Below are positions 28,870 to 40,235 of a stretch of DNA of 64,000 nucleotides, piece by piece; positions within the stretch are counted from its first letter, which is position 1, and the number at the start of each line of letters is the position of its first letter. The notes under the pieces were generated by a model. The model was not told the DNA's origin, made no database searches, and saw only the letters and a list, made by a program, of their open reading frames with translations. Source of the stretch: UBA5189 sp035631615 (GTDB taxonomy: Bacteria; Chloroflexota; Limnocylindria; Limnocylindrales; CSP1-4); assembly GCA_035631615.1 (NCBI GenBank), contig DASQIK010000088.1, forward strand, positions 13,149 through 77,148, read 5' to 3'. The position numbers and the translations under genes were made by a program.

Positions 28870-29720
28870 CAGCCGCCGGCGTCGCGCAGGAGCCGGTGCA
28901 GGATCCGCGCCGAGACCGCGCGGCGATAGTCGGCGGTGGACCGGACGTCGTCGATCGGCCGGAGCTCGCCGGCGAGCGTCTCGGCCGCCCGATCCGCGAC
29001 CTCCGGCGTCGGGTGCGCGCCCTCGAGGACCGCCTCGGTCGCGTGAGCGCGGATCGGCGTCGCCGCGACGGAGCCCAGCGCGACGCGCACGTTCGTCCAG
29101 CCCGTCGACCCGAAGTCCTCCCAGGCGAGCGCCATGACGACCTTCGAGATCGCCTGCGCGCGCCGCGTCCCAACCTTCCGGAAGCGCAGCTCGCGACCCC
29201 GGGGCAGCGGGACTCGGACGTGCAGGATCAACTCGTCCGGCGCCAGCGCGGTTCTGCGATAGCTGACGAAGAAGTCCGACGCCGCGACCTCGCGCTCGCC
29301 ACGCTGCCCACCCACCAGGATCGTCGCGTCCGCGGCGAGCAGGATCGGGAGCGTGTCGCCGGCGGGCGAGGCGTTGGCGATGTTGCCGCCGAGCGTCCCG
29401 CGGTTCTGGATCTGGGCGGCGCCAATGGTCGCGGCTGCCTCGACGAGCGCCGGCAGGTGCTCGCGGCACAGCGCGGACCGACGGATCTCGGTGTACGTCG
29501 TGCGGGCGCCGAGGACGAGCGAACCCTCCTCCAGCGAGATCCCGCGCAGGGCGTCGATGCGCGACAGGTCGAGCATCCGGTCCGGGATCGGCCCGAGCTC
29601 GCCCGTGATCGCGACCATCACGTCGGTGCCGCCCGCGATCGGCCGCGTCGGCCCGGCCGCGAGCCGCTCGTAGGCCTCGAACAGGTGCCGCGGCGTATCG
29701 ATCGGTGGCTCGGCGGGCAT
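28866..29720 (-). CDS. xdhB: Xanthine dehydrogenase-type FAD-binding subunit
   Basis: 284 residues of the CoxM/XdhB family: PIAGGTDVM (FAD pyrophosphate loop, about 26-34), AAQIQNRGTLGGNIANASPAGD (about 98-119), then the C-terminal CO-dehydrogenase flavoprotein domain with FRKVGTRRAQAISKV. It transfers electrons from the FeS subunit to NAD+ or another acceptor. ATG start 11 nt after the FeS gene. Confidence 0.92.
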   Translation of the reverse strand: MPAEPPIDTPRHLFEAYERLAAGPTRPIAGGTDVMVAITGELGPIPDRMLDLSRIDALRGISLEEGSLVLGARTTYTEIRRSALCREHLPALVEAAATIGAAQIQNRGTLGGNIANASPAGDTLPILLAADATILVGGQRGEREVAASDFFVSYRRTALAPDELILHVRVPLPRGRELRFRKVGTRRAQAISKVVMALAWEDFGSTGWTNVRVALGSVAATPIRAHATEAVLEGAHPTPEVADRAAETLAGELRPIDDVRSTADYRRAVSARILHRLLRDAGGW

Positions 29721-29731
29721 GGCGCTCGCGC

Positions 29732-30204
29732 CTACTCCGCCGGGCTCGCCACAGCCGCGATGGCGTCGACGATCTTCGTGTAGCCCGTGCAGCGGCAGAG
29801 GTTGCCGGCGATGGCCTCGCGAATGGCCTCGTCATCGGGGCCGCCGCCGGCGTCGAGATAGGCGCGCGCGGCCATGAGCATGCCGGGCGTGCAGATCCCG
29901 CACTGGGCGGCGCCGTGATCGAGGAACGCCTCCTGGAGCGTGTCGAGCGCGCCGCGCTCGCGCGCAGCGAGCGACAGCCCCTCGACCGTGCGCACGATCC
30001 GGCCCTCCACCTGGCAGACGGGCACGAGGCACGCATCGACGACCTGGCCATCGAGGAGCACGGAGCACGCACCGCACTCCCCTTCCCCGCAGCCCTCCTT
30101 CGTCCCCGTCAGCCCGAGGTCCTCGCGAAGCACGTCGAGCAGGCGCCGCATGCCCGGCACGTCGACCTGGGCGGGCGCGCCATTCACGAGGAACCGGTAC
30201 GCGC

Positions 30205-30208
<4 letters not shown>
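29732..30208 (-). CDS. xdhC: Xanthine dehydrogenase-type 2Fe-2S subunit
   Basis: 158-residue subunit with two [2Fe-2S] sites: plant-type ferredoxin motif CGEGECGACSVLLDG plus a later Cys (about 40-65) and the C-terminal helical CGICTPGM...CRCTGY domain (about 100-142). GTG start overlaps the xdhA stop (GTGA). In E. coli naming xdhC is the FeS subunit, which is the sense used here. Confidence 0.92.
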
Positions 30209-32532
<2,324 letters not shown>

Positions 32533-32582
32533 CCTTCCCTCGAGACTGCTGCTCGCGAGTCCAGTCGTATCTGCCCCGGAGA

Positions 32583-33758
32583 CTACCAGTCGGGCGATCG
32601 CGGGATGGGTTGCCGCTCGCGGGCAAGCTCCTCGAGCAGCGCCACCGCGTGCTCCATCGGAGGCAGCGCCTGCATGTCGGCGGCGAACGCCTGGGCGTTG
32701 CGCCGGAACCGCTCGTCGGCGAGGACCTCGCGGATCCGCGACCGGATCGTGGCGGGATCACGCTCGCTCGGCGCGACCGCCCGGCCCAGCCCAAGCGCCT
32801 CGACCCGCTCCGCGGTGTACGGCTGGTCGCCGCCGATCGGGATGACGACGAGCGGCAGCCCGAGGCGCAGCGCCTCCTTCGTGCCGTTGAACCCGCCGTG
32901 CGCGACGAAGAGCGTCGATTCCGCGAGGACCAGGATCTGCGGCACGAAGGCCTCGATCCGGACGTTCGTTGGCGGCGTGCCGAATCTCGCCGGATCCTGG
33001 CCGCGCCCGATGGCGGCGACGACCTCGATCGGCTCGCCGGCCACCGCCTCGATGATCGCCTCGAACAGGCCGGGCAGCCCATTCATCAGCGTCCCGAGGC
33101 TGGCGAGCACGAGCGGACGATCGCGTGGCGCATCGAGCCAACCCGGGCGCACCTCCCCCGGCCGATCCGGATTCTCGTAGCGGATGAAGTGGATCGTCTC
33201 GGGGTGCGCCACCTCTCCGTCCCAACGAGGCGGGACGAACGCGAAGTGCAGGTATCGGAACAGCATCTCCGCCTCGGGGTCGGGCGGCAGCCCGAGCTCT
33301 GCGCGCCGGATCGACAGTGTCGGGCCGAGCTGCTCGCGTCGCTCCGGCAGGGAGCTCAGGGAGCCAGCCCCGATCGAGGCGTGAGGCCGGTCGAGCTTCT
33401 CGGCGACGAGCGAGGCGGCCATCTCGCCGTTCTCGTTCACGAGCACGTCCGGTCGCCAGGCCTCGGCGTGGCGGACCAGGTCCGGGATCATGGCGAGCGC
33501 GGCCCGACCGGCGAAGACCTCGAGCTGCATGAACTGGCGCCTGCGCGGATCGCCGAGCGGCGGTGCGCCGCCAGAGATCGATTCGAGGTCGTCGGCGCCG
33601 CCGGGTAGGTGCTCGAGGCCACTCCGGCGAAGCTCGTCCGCGAATGCCGGGCTGCAGCAGACCGCGACGTCGTGCCCGGCCGCAGCCACGGCGAGCGCCA
33701 TCTGCATGATCGAGTTGAAGTGCCCCGTCGCCGGCAGCGTCGTGAACAGGGCCCGCAT
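32583..33758 (-). CDS. UGT/MGT-type glycosyltransferase (GT1)
   Basis: 391-residue GT-B fold glycosyltransferase. Visible: TLPATGHFNSIMQMALAVAAAGHDV at the N-terminus (written in segments: TTLPATGHFNS), donor-site block FVPQILVLAESTLFVAHGGFNGTKEAL (the HGG of macrolide/zeaxanthin glycosyltransferases) and GGDQPYTAERVEALG. The acceptor is unknown; macrolide-inactivating and sterol types belong here. A TAGGCT box sits 7 nt before the ATG, so it may be transcribed separately although only 10 nt from the upstream amidohydrolase gene. It precedes xdhA by 50 nt. Confidence 0.85.
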   Translation of the reverse strand: MRALFTTLPATGHFNSIMQMALAVAAAGHDVAVCCSPAFADELRRSGLEHLPGGADDLESISGGAPPLGDPRRRQFMQLEVFAGRAALAMIPDLVRHAEAWRPDVLVNENGEMAASLVAEKLDRPHASIGAGSLSSLPERREQLGPTLSIRRAELGLPPDPEAEMLFRYLHFAFVPPRWDGEVAHPETIHFIRYENPDRPGEVRPGWLDAPRDRPLVLASLGTLMNGLPGLFEAIIEAVAGEPIEVVAAIGRGQDPARFGTPPTNVRIEAFVPQILVLAESTLFVAHGGFNGTKEALRLGLPLVVIPIGGDQPYTAERVEALGLGRAVAPSERDPATIRSRIREVLADERFRRNAQAFAADMQALPPMEHAVALLEELARERQPIPRSPDW

Positions 33759-33765
33759 GCGGGAG

Positions 33766-33771
33766 AGCCTA
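33766..33771 (-). promoter_or_regulatory. Leaderless-type -10 box of the glycosyltransferase gene
   Basis: TAGGCT on the minus strand, 7 nt before ATG 33758; it overlaps the end of the upstream gene. Confidence 0.4.
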
Positions 33772-35406
33772 GTCCCGGCCGCGGCGGAGGGCGCGACCCG
33801 GCAACGCGCCCGTGTGGGCGCCGTCCTCGACGACGAGGTGCCCGTTCACGATGACGTGCTCGATCCCCTCGGGGAACTGGCGAGGCCTGTCGTACGTGGC
33901 GTTCGCGCGCACCGTCGAAGGATCGAACACGACGAGGTCGGCAATGAGGCCGTCCGCAATGCGCCCGCGATCCTTCAGCCCGAGCCGCGCCGCCGGCATC
34001 GAGGTCATCTTCGCGACCGCGCCCTCGAGGCTGAGCAACGCCTCCTCGCGCACGAACTGCCCGAGGATCCGCGGGTACGAGCCGTAAGACCGCGGGCTCG
34101 GCCTGGCACCGACGAACGTGGAGTCGGTGCCGACCATGGCGACGGGGTGCTGATAGAAGCGCCGCATGCCCTCGATGTGCGGACCGGGCGTGACCTGGTT
34201 CAGGCGCAGCCCCTCCAACAGCAGCAGGTCGCACAGGACGTCCACGAGATCGCCGCCGCGCTCCCTGCCGACGTCGCCGAGCGTCCGGCCCTCGAAGGCG
34301 AGATTCTCCGCTCTCGCGAAGTAGCCGAGCCGGATGTCGGCGATGCCGCCCGCGCCGGCGTACAGCACGCCGCGCTCGCGCAGCTCGCCGCGGATGCGTC
34401 CGCGCACGGCACGATCGGCGAGGCGCTCCTTCGTCGGCCCGGGACCGCCCGCCTGGACCCACGGTGGCACGGTGATCAGCAGCCGCGTGCTCGCCCACTC
34501 GTATGGATACGCGTCGAACGTGACGTCGAGCCCCTCGGCGCGGGCGTCGTCGACGAGCGCCAGCATCTGCTCGGGCGTGCCGGGGAACGTGGCCCGGTGG
34601 TAGAAGTGCGTGATGTGCGCGGGCGAGCCGCCCCGCCGGCCGATGTCGATCGCCTCCCGGAACGGATCCAGGAACCGGTCCCCGAGCGCGTACCGAACGT
34701 GCGAGTGGTAGAACCCGCCGAGGCGCGCGGCGGCGCGAGCGAGATTCGCCAGCTCCCCCGTGGACGCGTACGCCCCCGGCGGATAGTCGAGCCCCGACGA
34801 GATGCCGTAGGCGCCCTGCTCCATCCCTTCGACGAGCATCGACCGCATCGTCGCCTCGTCGGCGGCGCTCGCCTCGCGCTCGTTCCAGCCGATGGCGGCC
34901 AGCCGCAGCGCCGAGTTGCCGATCAGGAACGCGATGTTGACGCCGAGCCCCCGATCGAACCGATCGAGGTAGGACTCGACGCTGTCCCAGTCGAAGGCGA
35001 TATCGGGGTGGCCGTCCAGCCCGGCGTTCATCTCGACGAGCTCGGCGAGGTGCTCCGGGCTCGTCATCGGCGCGTACGACAGGCCGTCGACGCCGACGAC
35101 CTCGGTGGTCACGCCCTGCCGGACCTTGGGCTCGTGGCGCGGCTCCGCGAGAATCATCAGGCCCGAGTGGCTGTGCAGGTCGATGAACCCCGGCGCCACC
35201 ACCTTGTCCTTCGCATGGACGAGGCGCGCCGCTCGCCCGATCGCGTCCTCGATCGAGGCCGGCTCACGCAGGATGGCGATTCGCGCGCTTGCGCCCGCTG
35301 CCTCGCGGCTGACGCCAACCGCCGCTGCGAACCCGGGCGCCCCGGTGCCGTCCACGACGGTGCCGTCGAGGATCAGGAGCTCGAAGCGCCGCTCGTCCGT
35401 CGTCAT
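33769..35406 (-). CDS. N-acyl-D-amino-acid deacylase-type amidohydrolase
   Basis: 545-residue amidohydrolase of the D-aminoacylase family: HxH in DLHSHSG (about 75-81), TTEVVGVDGLSYAPM where classic D-aminoacylases have a zinc-binding Cys in GNCG, later HSHVRYA, AHITHFYH and VGTDSTF (catalytic Asp). The Cys position is Asp here, so metal binding may differ. C-terminal beta-sandwich with VNGHLVVEDGAHTGALPGRALR as usual. Divergent from guanine deaminase. Its neighbours suggest an N-heterocycle or ureide substrate rather than amino acids, but that is only inference. Confidence 0.8.
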   Translation of the reverse strand: MTTDERRFELLILDGTVVDGTGAPGFAAAVGVSREAAGASARIAILREPASIEDAIGRAARLVHAKDKVVAPGFIDLHSHSGLMILAEPRHEPKVRQGVTTEVVGVDGLSYAPMTSPEHLAELVEMNAGLDGHPDIAFDWDSVESYLDRFDRGLGVNIAFLIGNSALRLAAIGWNEREASAADEATMRSMLVEGMEQGAYGISSGLDYPPGAYASTGELANLARAAARLGGFYHSHVRYALGDRFLDPFREAIDIGRRGGSPAHITHFYHRATFPGTPEQMLALVDDARAEGLDVTFDAYPYEWASTRLLITVPPWVQAGGPGPTKERLADRAVRGRIRGELRERGVLYAGAGGIADIRLGYFARAENLAFEGRTLGDVGRERGGDLVDVLCDLLLLEGLRLNQVTPGPHIEGMRRFYQHPVAMVGTDSTFVGARPSPRSYGSYPRILGQFVREEALLSLEGAVAKMTSMPAARLGLKDRGRIADGLIADLVVFDPSTVRANATYDRPRQFPEGIEHVIVNGHLVVEDGAHTGALPGRALRRGRD

Positions 35407-35439
35407 CGGGTTGCCATCTTCGCACCCGGGTCCCGGTGC

Positions 35440-35445
35440 TAGCCT
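35440..35445 (+). promoter_or_regulatory. Leaderless-type -10 box of guaD
   Basis: TAGCCT 7 nt before ATG 35453. Confidence 0.5.
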
Positions 35446-35452
35446 CCCGCCG

Positions 35453-36802
35453 ATGCACCTGCCCGATCGGCCGCCGTTCGCCATCCGCGCGCGGATCCTG
35501 ACGCCGCTGGCGACGGGCGGCGTTGCCGACTTCCCGGACGGCGTGATCGCGGTCGGCGCGGATGGGCGCATCGACGCCGTCGGCGGCGCCTCGGACTGGG
35601 TCCCGCGGCTCTCGGCCCTGAACCTGGAGCCGATCGACCTGCGGCCGTTCGTCGTCCTGCCCGGCATGGTCGACCTCCACGCCCACCTGCCGCAGCTGCC
35701 CAATGCCGGGCTCGGGGCGGGGCTCGACCTGCTGACCTGGCTCGACCGCTACATCTTCCCGCTCGAGCGCCAGTTCGACGACGCCGAGGACGCCGCCCGC
35801 CTCGCACCCGCCGCGTTCCGCGCCTTCGCGGCCGCCGGGACGACGACCCTCCTCGCCTACGGCGCCGTGTACAAGGCGTCCACGGACGGCGCGTTCCGCG
35901 CCGCCGAGGAGCATGGCATCCGGGCGATCCTGGGCAAGGTGATGATGGATCGCGGCACGTACGACACGACCATCGAGCCCGGGACGATCCTCGAACGGTC
36001 GCTGCGCGAATCCGAGGAGCTCATCGCGGCCTGGCACGGCGCCGACGATGGCCGCCTGGGCTACGCGGTTACGCCACGGTTCGCCATCTCATGCACCGCG
36101 GAGATGCTGCGCGAGTCGGCCGCGCTCGCGGCTCGGACCGGCGCCTGGTGGCAGACCCACGTGAGCGAGGACCCGGGCGAGATCCGGGAAGTTGCCAGGC
36201 TGTTCCCCGACGCTCGGGACTACGTCGACGTCTACGACCGCGCCGGCGGCCTCGGTGCCCGCACGATCCTCGCCCACGCGATCCACCTGTCGGATCGCGA
36301 GCTCGCGCGCCTCGTCGCGACGGACACGCGCGTCGCGCATTGCCCGTCGTCGAACCTGTTCCTGGCCTCCGGGATCATGCCGCTCGCGCGCTATCGCGAA
36401 GCAGGGCTGCGGGTCGGGCTGGGTTCCGACGTGGCCGGCGGCCCGGATCCGTCGCTGTTCGTCGTGATGCAGATCGGCGCCTACGCGCAGGCTGCCCTGC
36501 GAACGGTCGTGGGCGAGACGCGCCCATCCCTCACGCCGATCGACTGGCTGCGCGCCGGCACCTTCGACGGCGCCGCGGCGCTCGGGCTCGATGATCGGAT
36601 CGGTTCGCTCGAGACCGGCAAGGAAGCCGACCTCATCGCGGTCGACCCGCGCCTGACGGCCGCGCGGCGCGACCTGCCCTACGACCCCGCGCGCGTCGAG
36701 CCGGGCGAGGTCATGAGCCGCTTGATCTTCCGCGCCCACCCGGACATGGTCCGCGCCGCCTGGGTCCGCGGCCGCCGCCTCGAGGGTCCGCCGAGCGACT
36801 GA
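35453..36802 (+). CDS. guaD: Guanine deaminase-type amidohydrolase
   Basis: 449 residues. Motifs: PGMVDLHAHLPQLPNAG (zinc HxH plus the guanine-binding PQ, about 70-86), LDLLTWLDRYIFPLERQFDD, GTTTLLAYGAVYKAS, GKVMMDRGTYDTT, WQTHVSEDPGEI, AHAIHLSDRE, HCPSSNLFLASG and GSDVAGGPDPS (catalytic Asp). The order and content match guanine deaminases and not generic chlorohydrolases. It converts guanine to xanthine, feeding the xanthine dehydrogenase operon on the other strand. Confidence 0.88.
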   Translation: MHLPDRPPFAIRARILTPLATGGVADFPDGVIAVGADGRIDAVGGASDWVPRLSALNLEPIDLRPFVVLPGMVDLHAHLPQLPNAGLGAGLDLLTWLDRYIFPLERQFDDAEDAARLAPAAFRAFAAAGTTTLLAYGAVYKASTDGAFRAAEEHGIRAILGKVMMDRGTYDTTIEPGTILERSLRESEELIAAWHGADDGRLGYAVTPRFAISCTAEMLRESAALAARTGAWWQTHVSEDPGEIREVARLFPDARDYVDVYDRAGGLGARTILAHAIHLSDRELARLVATDTRVAHCPSSNLFLASGIMPLARYREAGLRVGLGSDVAGGPDPSLFVVMQIGAYAQAALRTVVGETRPSLTPIDWLRAGTFDGAAALGLDDRIGSLETGKEADLIAVDPRLTAARRDLPYDPARVEPGEVMSRLIFRAHPDMVRAAWVRGRRLEGPPSD

Positions 36803-36861
36803 GCTCAGGCTCGAGGTCGTCGGTTGTGCTGGCCAGCCTGCCAGACGTCGGCCCGCAGAGC

Positions 36862-36885
36862 ACGAGGCGTCATTTGCGGCCTCGT
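36862..36885 (+). terminator. Possible hairpin after guaD
   Basis: 7-bp stem ACGAGGC / GCCTCGT with a 10-nt AT-containing loop, 60 nt downstream of the guaD stop. Confidence 0.35.
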
Positions 36886-36978
36886 CGCGATGCATCCTGG
36901 ACGCCGCCGAGCGTGGATCGCAGGCGAATGGCTGCCAAACTCCGGCCACGATGCAATGTGGCTGGTCCGGGCGCGCGC

Positions 36979-37182
36979 CTACTTGCGCTTGGTGCGGAAC
37001 TGGTTGAGGTGCGTCGTCCAGTCGGAGCCGCCGGTGGCGTTCGTGGCGCAGCTGCCGTGCCAGCCGCAGACGCAGGTGATGGTCTGCTCGCGGTGCTTGT
37101 ACTGGTCGATCACGTGACGCAGGGGCTCGGGCTCACCGGTCCGATTGGCTGGGCGGGATAGGGACAGTGGGCGTCCGTTCAC
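36979..37182 (-). CDS. Small Cys/His protein, possible zinc ribbon
   Basis: 67 residues. Core HREQTITCVCGWHGSC (C-x-C-x4-C with adjacent His and Trp) followed by DWTTHLNQFRTKRK, an arrangement like small zinc-binding proteins of actinobacteria and their phages. The GTG at 37182 is preceded by GGAG at 7 nt. An upstream GTG (37200) and an internal GTG (37113) are alternatives. The gene is unlike its high-Ala neighbours in composition. No family recognised with certainty. Confidence 0.5.
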   Translation of the reverse strand: MNGRPLSLSRPANRTGEPEPLRHVIDQYKHREQTITCVCGWHGSCATNATGGSDWTTHLNQFRTKRK

Positions 37183-37272
37183 GGGTGAGCTCCTGGGCAC
37201 GGTGGCCGCGTCGGGGGCACGACGTCGGCCAGCAAGTATCGCCGATTCGGGGGATTCGCGCTTGGGCGCCGC

Positions 37273-38658
37273 CTAGAGGACCCGGCCGGGATTGAGGATC
37301 CCGAGCGGATCGAGGGCCGCCTTGATCGAGCGCATCGCCGCGACGGCGCCCTCGCCGCGCTGGATCGGCAGCCAAGCGCGCCGCGCGGACCCGATGCCGT
37401 GCTCCGCCGTGACCGTGCCGCCTAGGTCCAGGGCAAGCCGGAAGATCGCGTCGCGCACCACCTCGGTGAGCCGCTCGGCGTCCGGATCCCCGCGTTCGAA
37501 GATGAAGTTCGGGTGCAGGTTCCCGTCGCCGGCGTGCCCGAACGTCGCGCACCGGACCCCGTGCGCCGTCGTGATCCGCTGGATGCCGAGGAGGAGCTCC
37601 GGGACCCGCGCACGCGGCACCCCGACGTCCTCCATCCTGACGGTGCCCTGCCGCTCGAGGGCCCGGAGCGCGAGGCGCCGCGCCTGCCGGAGCCAGTCGG
37701 CCTCCGTGGCGTCAGCGGCGCGCACGACCGAGGTGGCGCCGGAGGCGAGCACCGCCGCCTCGGCGGCATCGAGCTCGGCGCCCGCAGCGAGCCCCGGCGC
37801 GTCGGACTCCACGAGGAGCATCGCCGCCGCATCGCGATCCAGCCCCAGGTGGTGGGCGTCGTCGACCGCGAGGATCGTCTCGTGGTCGAGGAGCTCAAGG
37901 GTGACCGGCACCAGGCCGGATCGGGTCATGGCCGCAACGGCCTCCCCCGCTGCACCGAGGGTGGCGAAGAACGCCAGCAGCGTCGCCCGCGGCCCCGGGA
38001 GCGGTCGCAGCCGGAGGGTCGCCTCGGTGATGATCCCGAGCGTTCCCTGCGACCCCACGAAGAGGTGCGTCAGCGAATACCCGGCGGTGTCCTTGACCGT
38101 CCGGCCGCCGGTCCGGATGACCGTCCCGTCCGCGAGCACGACCTCGAGCCCGAGCACCCAGTCGCGGGTCTGGCCGTACTTGACGCAGCACAGGCCGCCG
38201 GCATTCGTGCCGAGGTTGCCGCCGATCGAGCACGTCTCGTAGCTCGCCGGATCGGGCGGGTAGAACAGGCCCCGCTCGGCGACGGCGGCCTTGAGCGCGG
38301 CGTTGATCACGCCCGGCTGGGTGACGACGCACAGGTTGCTGTTGTCGATCTCCAGGATCCGGTTCATGCGCGTCAGCGCGATCGTCAGCGCCCCCTCGAT
38401 CCCCGCGGCGCCACCCGACAGCCCCGTCCCGGCGCCACGAGGCACGACGGCCACGTGATGCACGCTCGCCAGCCGCAGGAGGCCCGCCACGTCGTCGGTC
38501 GAGGCAGGCAGGGCGACGGCGCCCGGCAGCCCGGCGGCCAGGTACGCCGTCTCGTCGAGCCGGTACGCCTCCCGATCGACGACGTCCGTCAGGAGCCGGA
38601 CGCCGGGCAGCTCGCGCGCCACGTCGGCGAGCAGGGCGGCAATCGGCGATACGGTCAT
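37273..38658 (-). CDS. glcD: FAD-linked (glycolate/D-lactate oxidase GlcD-type) oxidoreductase
   Basis: 461-residue flavoprotein of the PCMH/VAO family: FAD pyrophosphate loop VPRGAGTGLSGGA (about 72-84), TQPGV, YPPDPASYETCSIGGNLGTNAGGLCCVKYG (in segments), and the C-terminal GDGNLHPNF and TAEHGIGSARRAWL. Activity could be glycolate, D-lactate or another 2-hydroxyacid; glycolate would fit the malate synthase upstream. ATG 38658 lies 7 nt after TACGAT. A GTG at 38682 precedes that box and is less likely. No glcE/glcF seen here. Confidence 0.88.
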   Translation of the reverse strand: MTVSPIAALLADVARELPGVRLLTDVVDREAYRLDETAYLAAGLPGAVALPASTDDVAGLLRLASVHHVAVVPRGAGTGLSGGAAGIEGALTIALTRMNRILEIDNSNLCVVTQPGVINAALKAAVAERGLFYPPDPASYETCSIGGNLGTNAGGLCCVKYGQTRDWVLGLEVVLADGTVIRTGGRTVKDTAGYSLTHLFVGSQGTLGIITEATLRLRPLPGPRATLLAFFATLGAAGEAVAAMTRSGLVPVTLELLDHETILAVDDAHHLGLDRDAAAMLLVESDAPGLAAGAELDAAEAAVLASGATSVVRAADATEADWLRQARRLALRALERQGTVRMEDVGVPRARVPELLLGIQRITTAHGVRCATFGHAGDGNLHPNFIFERGDPDAERLTEVVRDAIFRLALDLGGTVTAEHGIGSARRAWLPIQRGEGAVAAMRSIKAALDPLGILNPGRVL

Positions 38659-38665
38659 ATCCCGA

Positions 38666-38671
38666 ATCGTA
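38666..38671 (-). promoter_or_regulatory. Leaderless-type -10 box of glcD
   Basis: TACGAT on the minus strand, 7 nt before ATG 38658. Confidence 0.5.
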
Positions 38672-38689
38672 CCGGTGGACACGGAGGCT

Positions 38690-38695
38690 TACGAT
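38690..38695 (+). promoter_or_regulatory. Leaderless-type -10 box of the M1-like lipoprotein gene
   Basis: TACGAT 7 nt before TTG 38703; same hexamer as the divergent glcD box 19 nt away. Confidence 0.45.
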
Positions 38696-38702
38696 CCGCG
38701 CC

Positions 38703-40196
38703 TTGACTGCGCGCGCGGGTCGGCCGAGGACCGTCTTCGCCGCGGTCGTGACGATGGCCGTCGCGATCGCCGCTGTCGGCTGCCAGTCGACGCTCGCGCC
38801 GGGACCGACCCAGCAGGTTGCCGCCCTCACCACGGCGCCCCGGCCCGATGCGACGCCCACGCCGCAGCCGAGCGTTGCCGAGCTCCCGAGCCCGTCCGTC
38901 GCGCCCGGGTCGACCGATCAGCCTGCCGATCCCGGTGCGAGCCAGATCGTGCCTGGCGCCGTCAATCGGTCGAGCCTGAACCTCAGCGCGAGCTACCACG
39001 TCAACGCCGCGATCACCGTGGGCTCGGGCACGCTCGACGTGACGACCACGATCAAGGTTCGCAACGACTCGGCCGATCCGATCGACCGGCTCGAGCTCAA
39101 CACGATTGCCGCGCGCCTCGGCGGGATCAGGATCCTCGGCGCCACCGTCGACGGCACGCCCGTCAAGGTCAGCGTCTCGGACCAGACGCTCGAGGTGCCG
39201 CTCGGCGGCACGCTGCCCGTCGGCGCGTCGACCAGCGTCATCGTCGAATACCAGGGTCAGCTGAGGCGGGACATGGTCGGCTCGGACTGGATGTTCACGC
39301 GCTCTGGCGGCACCCTCGCGCTGTACCGCTGGATCCCGTGGGTCAGCCGGGCCGTGCCGTTCGACCGCCCGAACCAGGGCGATCCGTTCGTGCTGCCCAC
39401 GGCGGATCGGGTCGACGTCGAGCTGCTCACCGACGTGCCGATGGTTCTCGCCGCGCCGACGACCGAGGTCACCGAGCTCGCCGCGGGCGCGGGTGGCTAC
39501 TGGACGTTCTCGATGGAGCACGTGCGTGACGTGTCGATCCTCCTCGCGCCCGACTTCCAGGTCATCAAGGGCAAGGCGAACGGCATCCCGATTCGCGTCT
39601 ACACCCGCTCGGGGACGATCGCCGGCCAGCGCCTCCTCGCCCTCGCGACCAGGGCGATCGTCGACGAGGGCGACCGGGTCGGCGTCGCCTATCCATGGCC
39701 GGCGCTGTCGGTGGTCGAGACGACGGGCGGCACCGGCCTCGAATCACCCGGCCTCGTCTGGATCCCGCGGAACCTCAGCTCGCTCAATCGGACGTACATG
39801 GTGAGCCACGAGATCGCCCACCAGTGGTTCTACGCGCTCGTCGGCAATGACGAGCAGGCCGACCCGTTTGCCGACGAGGCCGCTGCCGACCTCCTCGCGC
39901 GGACGGTCCTCGGGACGCTCCGCTCGAGCCGGTGCGCCCAGACGGCGCTCGACAAGAGCATCCGGGCCTACTCGAGCGGCTGCTACTACGAGGTCATCTA
40001 CGTGCAGGGCGGTCTCGTGCTCGATCAGATCCGCAGGGCAATGGGCACCGCGACGTTCTGGGCCGCGATGGCGACCTACCTCAACGACAATCGGTACGCG
40101 ATCGCCTCGACCAGGATCCTGCTCGACACGCTCCAGAAGGCCACCACGGTCGACCTGTCGCCGATCCTGAAGAGCCGCTTCCCGTCGCTGCACTGA
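38703..40196 (+). CDS. M1-like (gluzincin) metallopeptidase lipoprotein
   Basis: 497 residues with a lipoprotein signal (lipobox AAVGC, Cys about residue 27), a Pro/Thr/Ser linker to about 75, an N-terminal beta-sandwich, then the M1-type zinc site HEIAHQWFY (about 367-375) with the third ligand Glu in DPFADEAAADLL 18 residues on. It is one of three M1-like envelope proteins in the window. Short for an M1 (no C-terminal armadillo domain). TTG start supported by the TACGAT box and by the complete signal peptide. Confidence 0.8.
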   Translation: MTARAGRPRTVFAAVVTMAVAIAAVGCQSTLAPGPTQQVAALTTAPRPDATPTPQPSVAELPSPSVAPGSTDQPADPGASQIVPGAVNRSSLNLSASYHVNAAITVGSGTLDVTTTIKVRNDSADPIDRLELNTIAARLGGIRILGATVDGTPVKVSVSDQTLEVPLGGTLPVGASTSVIVEYQGQLRRDMVGSDWMFTRSGGTLALYRWIPWVSRAVPFDRPNQGDPFVLPTADRVDVELLTDVPMVLAAPTTEVTELAAGAGGYWTFSMEHVRDVSILLAPDFQVIKGKANGIPIRVYTRSGTIAGQRLLALATRAIVDEGDRVGVAYPWPALSVVETTGGTGLESPGLVWIPRNLSSLNRTYMVSHEIAHQWFYALVGNDEQADPFADEAAADLLARTVLGTLRSSRCAQTALDKSIRAYSSGCYYEVIYVQGGLVLDQIRRAMGTATFWAAMATYLNDNRYAIASTRILLDTLQKATTVDLSPILKSRFPSLH

Positions 40197-40235
40197 CGAC
40201 TCGAATGCGCCCGCAACGTGAGCGCGGGTCGACGG

